Source: an uncultured bacterium
Lineage (GTDB): Bacteria > Cyanobacteriota > Vampirovibrionia > Gastranaerophilales > Gastranaerophilaceae
Direction of reading: 5' to 3'
Assembly: GCA_902803265.1 (NCBI GenBank)
Contig: CADCPD010000210.1
Span: 1-5,793, forward strand
DNA: 5,793 nucleotides
In this document: positions 5,414-5,793 of the stretch, one piece after another
Layout: each line of letters begins with the position of its first letter
How positions within the stretch are numbered: position 1 is the first letter of the stretch
Program-made: the position numbers and the translations under genes
The notes under the pieces: generated by a model
Seen by the model: only the letters and a program-made list of their open reading frames with translations
The model's database searches: none
Told to the model about the DNA's origin: nothing

Positions 5414-5793
5414 TTAAATTTTTTTGTTTACGAGGATACCTGCAGATACTTTTAATTTATCTATTAGTTTTATTAAATCTTCAGCAGTTATTGCTTCTAA
5501 AGTTTTATTTGTATCCTTGTTATATAATTCTATAACATCAGAAAATTTATTCAAGCGTATTCCTAATTTATCTGAAAATTTTGTATAAAAATCTTCTATA
5601 TCAGTGTTTTCGGATGTGTTAGAATTTAGTTCTACTGTATAAGGTTCTTCTTTTTTTTCAGAATTTCCTTTACCTTTTTTTTTGTTCTTTCCTTGTTCTT
5701 TTTCCTTTTCTTCGTCTAATGTTACGGCTTTTTCGCTATCTGTGTTCGCAATTCGATCTACGTTTTTTGTACTAAGAGATTGACGAATGTCAT
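5414..5793 (-). CDS. FlaG-like flagellar protein (3' part, cut by window edge)
   Basis: An open frame enters from the right edge and gives 125 visible residues before TAA at 5414-5416. No in-frame ATG or GTG is visible, so the start is outside the window. The visible N-terminal part (1-50) is polar, with a Lys/Glu-rich low-complexity linker. The C-terminal part (about 66-125) has the shape of the FlaG domain: a strand (DVIELY), the D-x-T turn (KDTNKTLEAI), an acidic helix start (TAEDLIKLIDKL), then AGILVNKK. FlaG proteins influence filament length and usually carry a closing IRQIPPEE-like motif; here that place reads LEAITAED, lacking the Arg and Pro, so it is a divergent member at best. It sits 12 bases upstream of fliS, agreeing with common flaG-fliD-fliS clusters except that fliD is missing. 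Runs of nine and eight A (plus-strand T at 5675-5683 and 5651-5658) occur in the linker. The coding call is firm, the family moderate. Confidence 0.7.
   Translation of the reverse strand, partial: DIRQSLSTKNVDRIANTDSEKAVTLDEEKEKEQGKNKKKGKGNSEKKEEPYTVELNSNTSENTDIEDFYTKFSDKLGIRLNKFSDVIELYNKDTNKTLEAITAEDLIKLIDKLKVSAGILVNKKI

Noticed and set aside
5350..5535. Plus-strand Leu-rich open frame opposite the start of fliS and the end of the FlaG-like gene
   Set aside because: It overlaps two better supported minus-strand genes and lacks a ribosome binding site.
5761..5793. ATG at the right edge (5791-5793) as a start for the upstream gene
   Set aside because: Its frame hits a stop after 11 codons; the long open frame ending at 5414 is a different frame.

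Overview
This is an AT-rich bacterial window with densely packed genes, every one of them on the minus strand, so it reads right to left. Nothing in it is decisively taxonomic. A flagellar block, anabolic branched-chain amino acid synthesis, a sodium/phosphate transporter with a PhoU-like domain and strong AT bias together would fit a flagellated, anaerobic or gut-type low-GC bacterium. Clostridia-like Firmicutes or the non-photosynthetic cyanobacterial relatives (Vampirovibrionia/Gastranaerophilales) are guesses from general protein style, not from a marker gene.

Layout in transcription order. (1) 5793-4551, flagellar filament-assembly block: the 3' part of a FlaG-like gene (cut by the window edge), fliS with an unusual poly-aspartate tail, and a small helical protein in the usual fliT position that starts with TTG. 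The three are separated by 12 and 5 bases and look like one operon. (2) 4550-4442, a short intergenic region with two well-spaced sigma-70-type promoter candidates in tandem, an inverted repeat lying across both, a palindrome in one spacer, and a doubled Shine-Dalgarno-like sequence. (3) 4441-2241, ilvB-ilvN, the large and small subunits of acetohydroxyacid synthase, 8 bases apart and probably translationally coupled. (4) 2240-2142, a possible promoter, then nptA (2141-342), a Na+/phosphate symporter fused to a PhoU-like domain. (5) 341-264, a short gap with a clean 7-bp inverted repeat next to a strong ribosome binding site, then the 5' end of a conserved protein that runs off the left edge (263-1).

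FlaG and FliS act at the flagellar filament: FlaG affects filament length and FliS keeps flagellin unfolded before export. IlvB/IlvN carry out the first common step of valine, leucine and isoleucine synthesis, with IlvN giving valine feedback. NptA moves phosphate with sodium. The three units look independent. No mobile element, CRISPR array, tRNA or rRNA was seen, and no convincing Rho-independent terminator. I found no clear undescribed system. The points most worth a second look are the FliS acidic tail, the absence of fliD between the FlaG-like gene and fliS, the tandem promoter/dyad arrangement before ilvB, and the substituted valine-site residue in IlvN.
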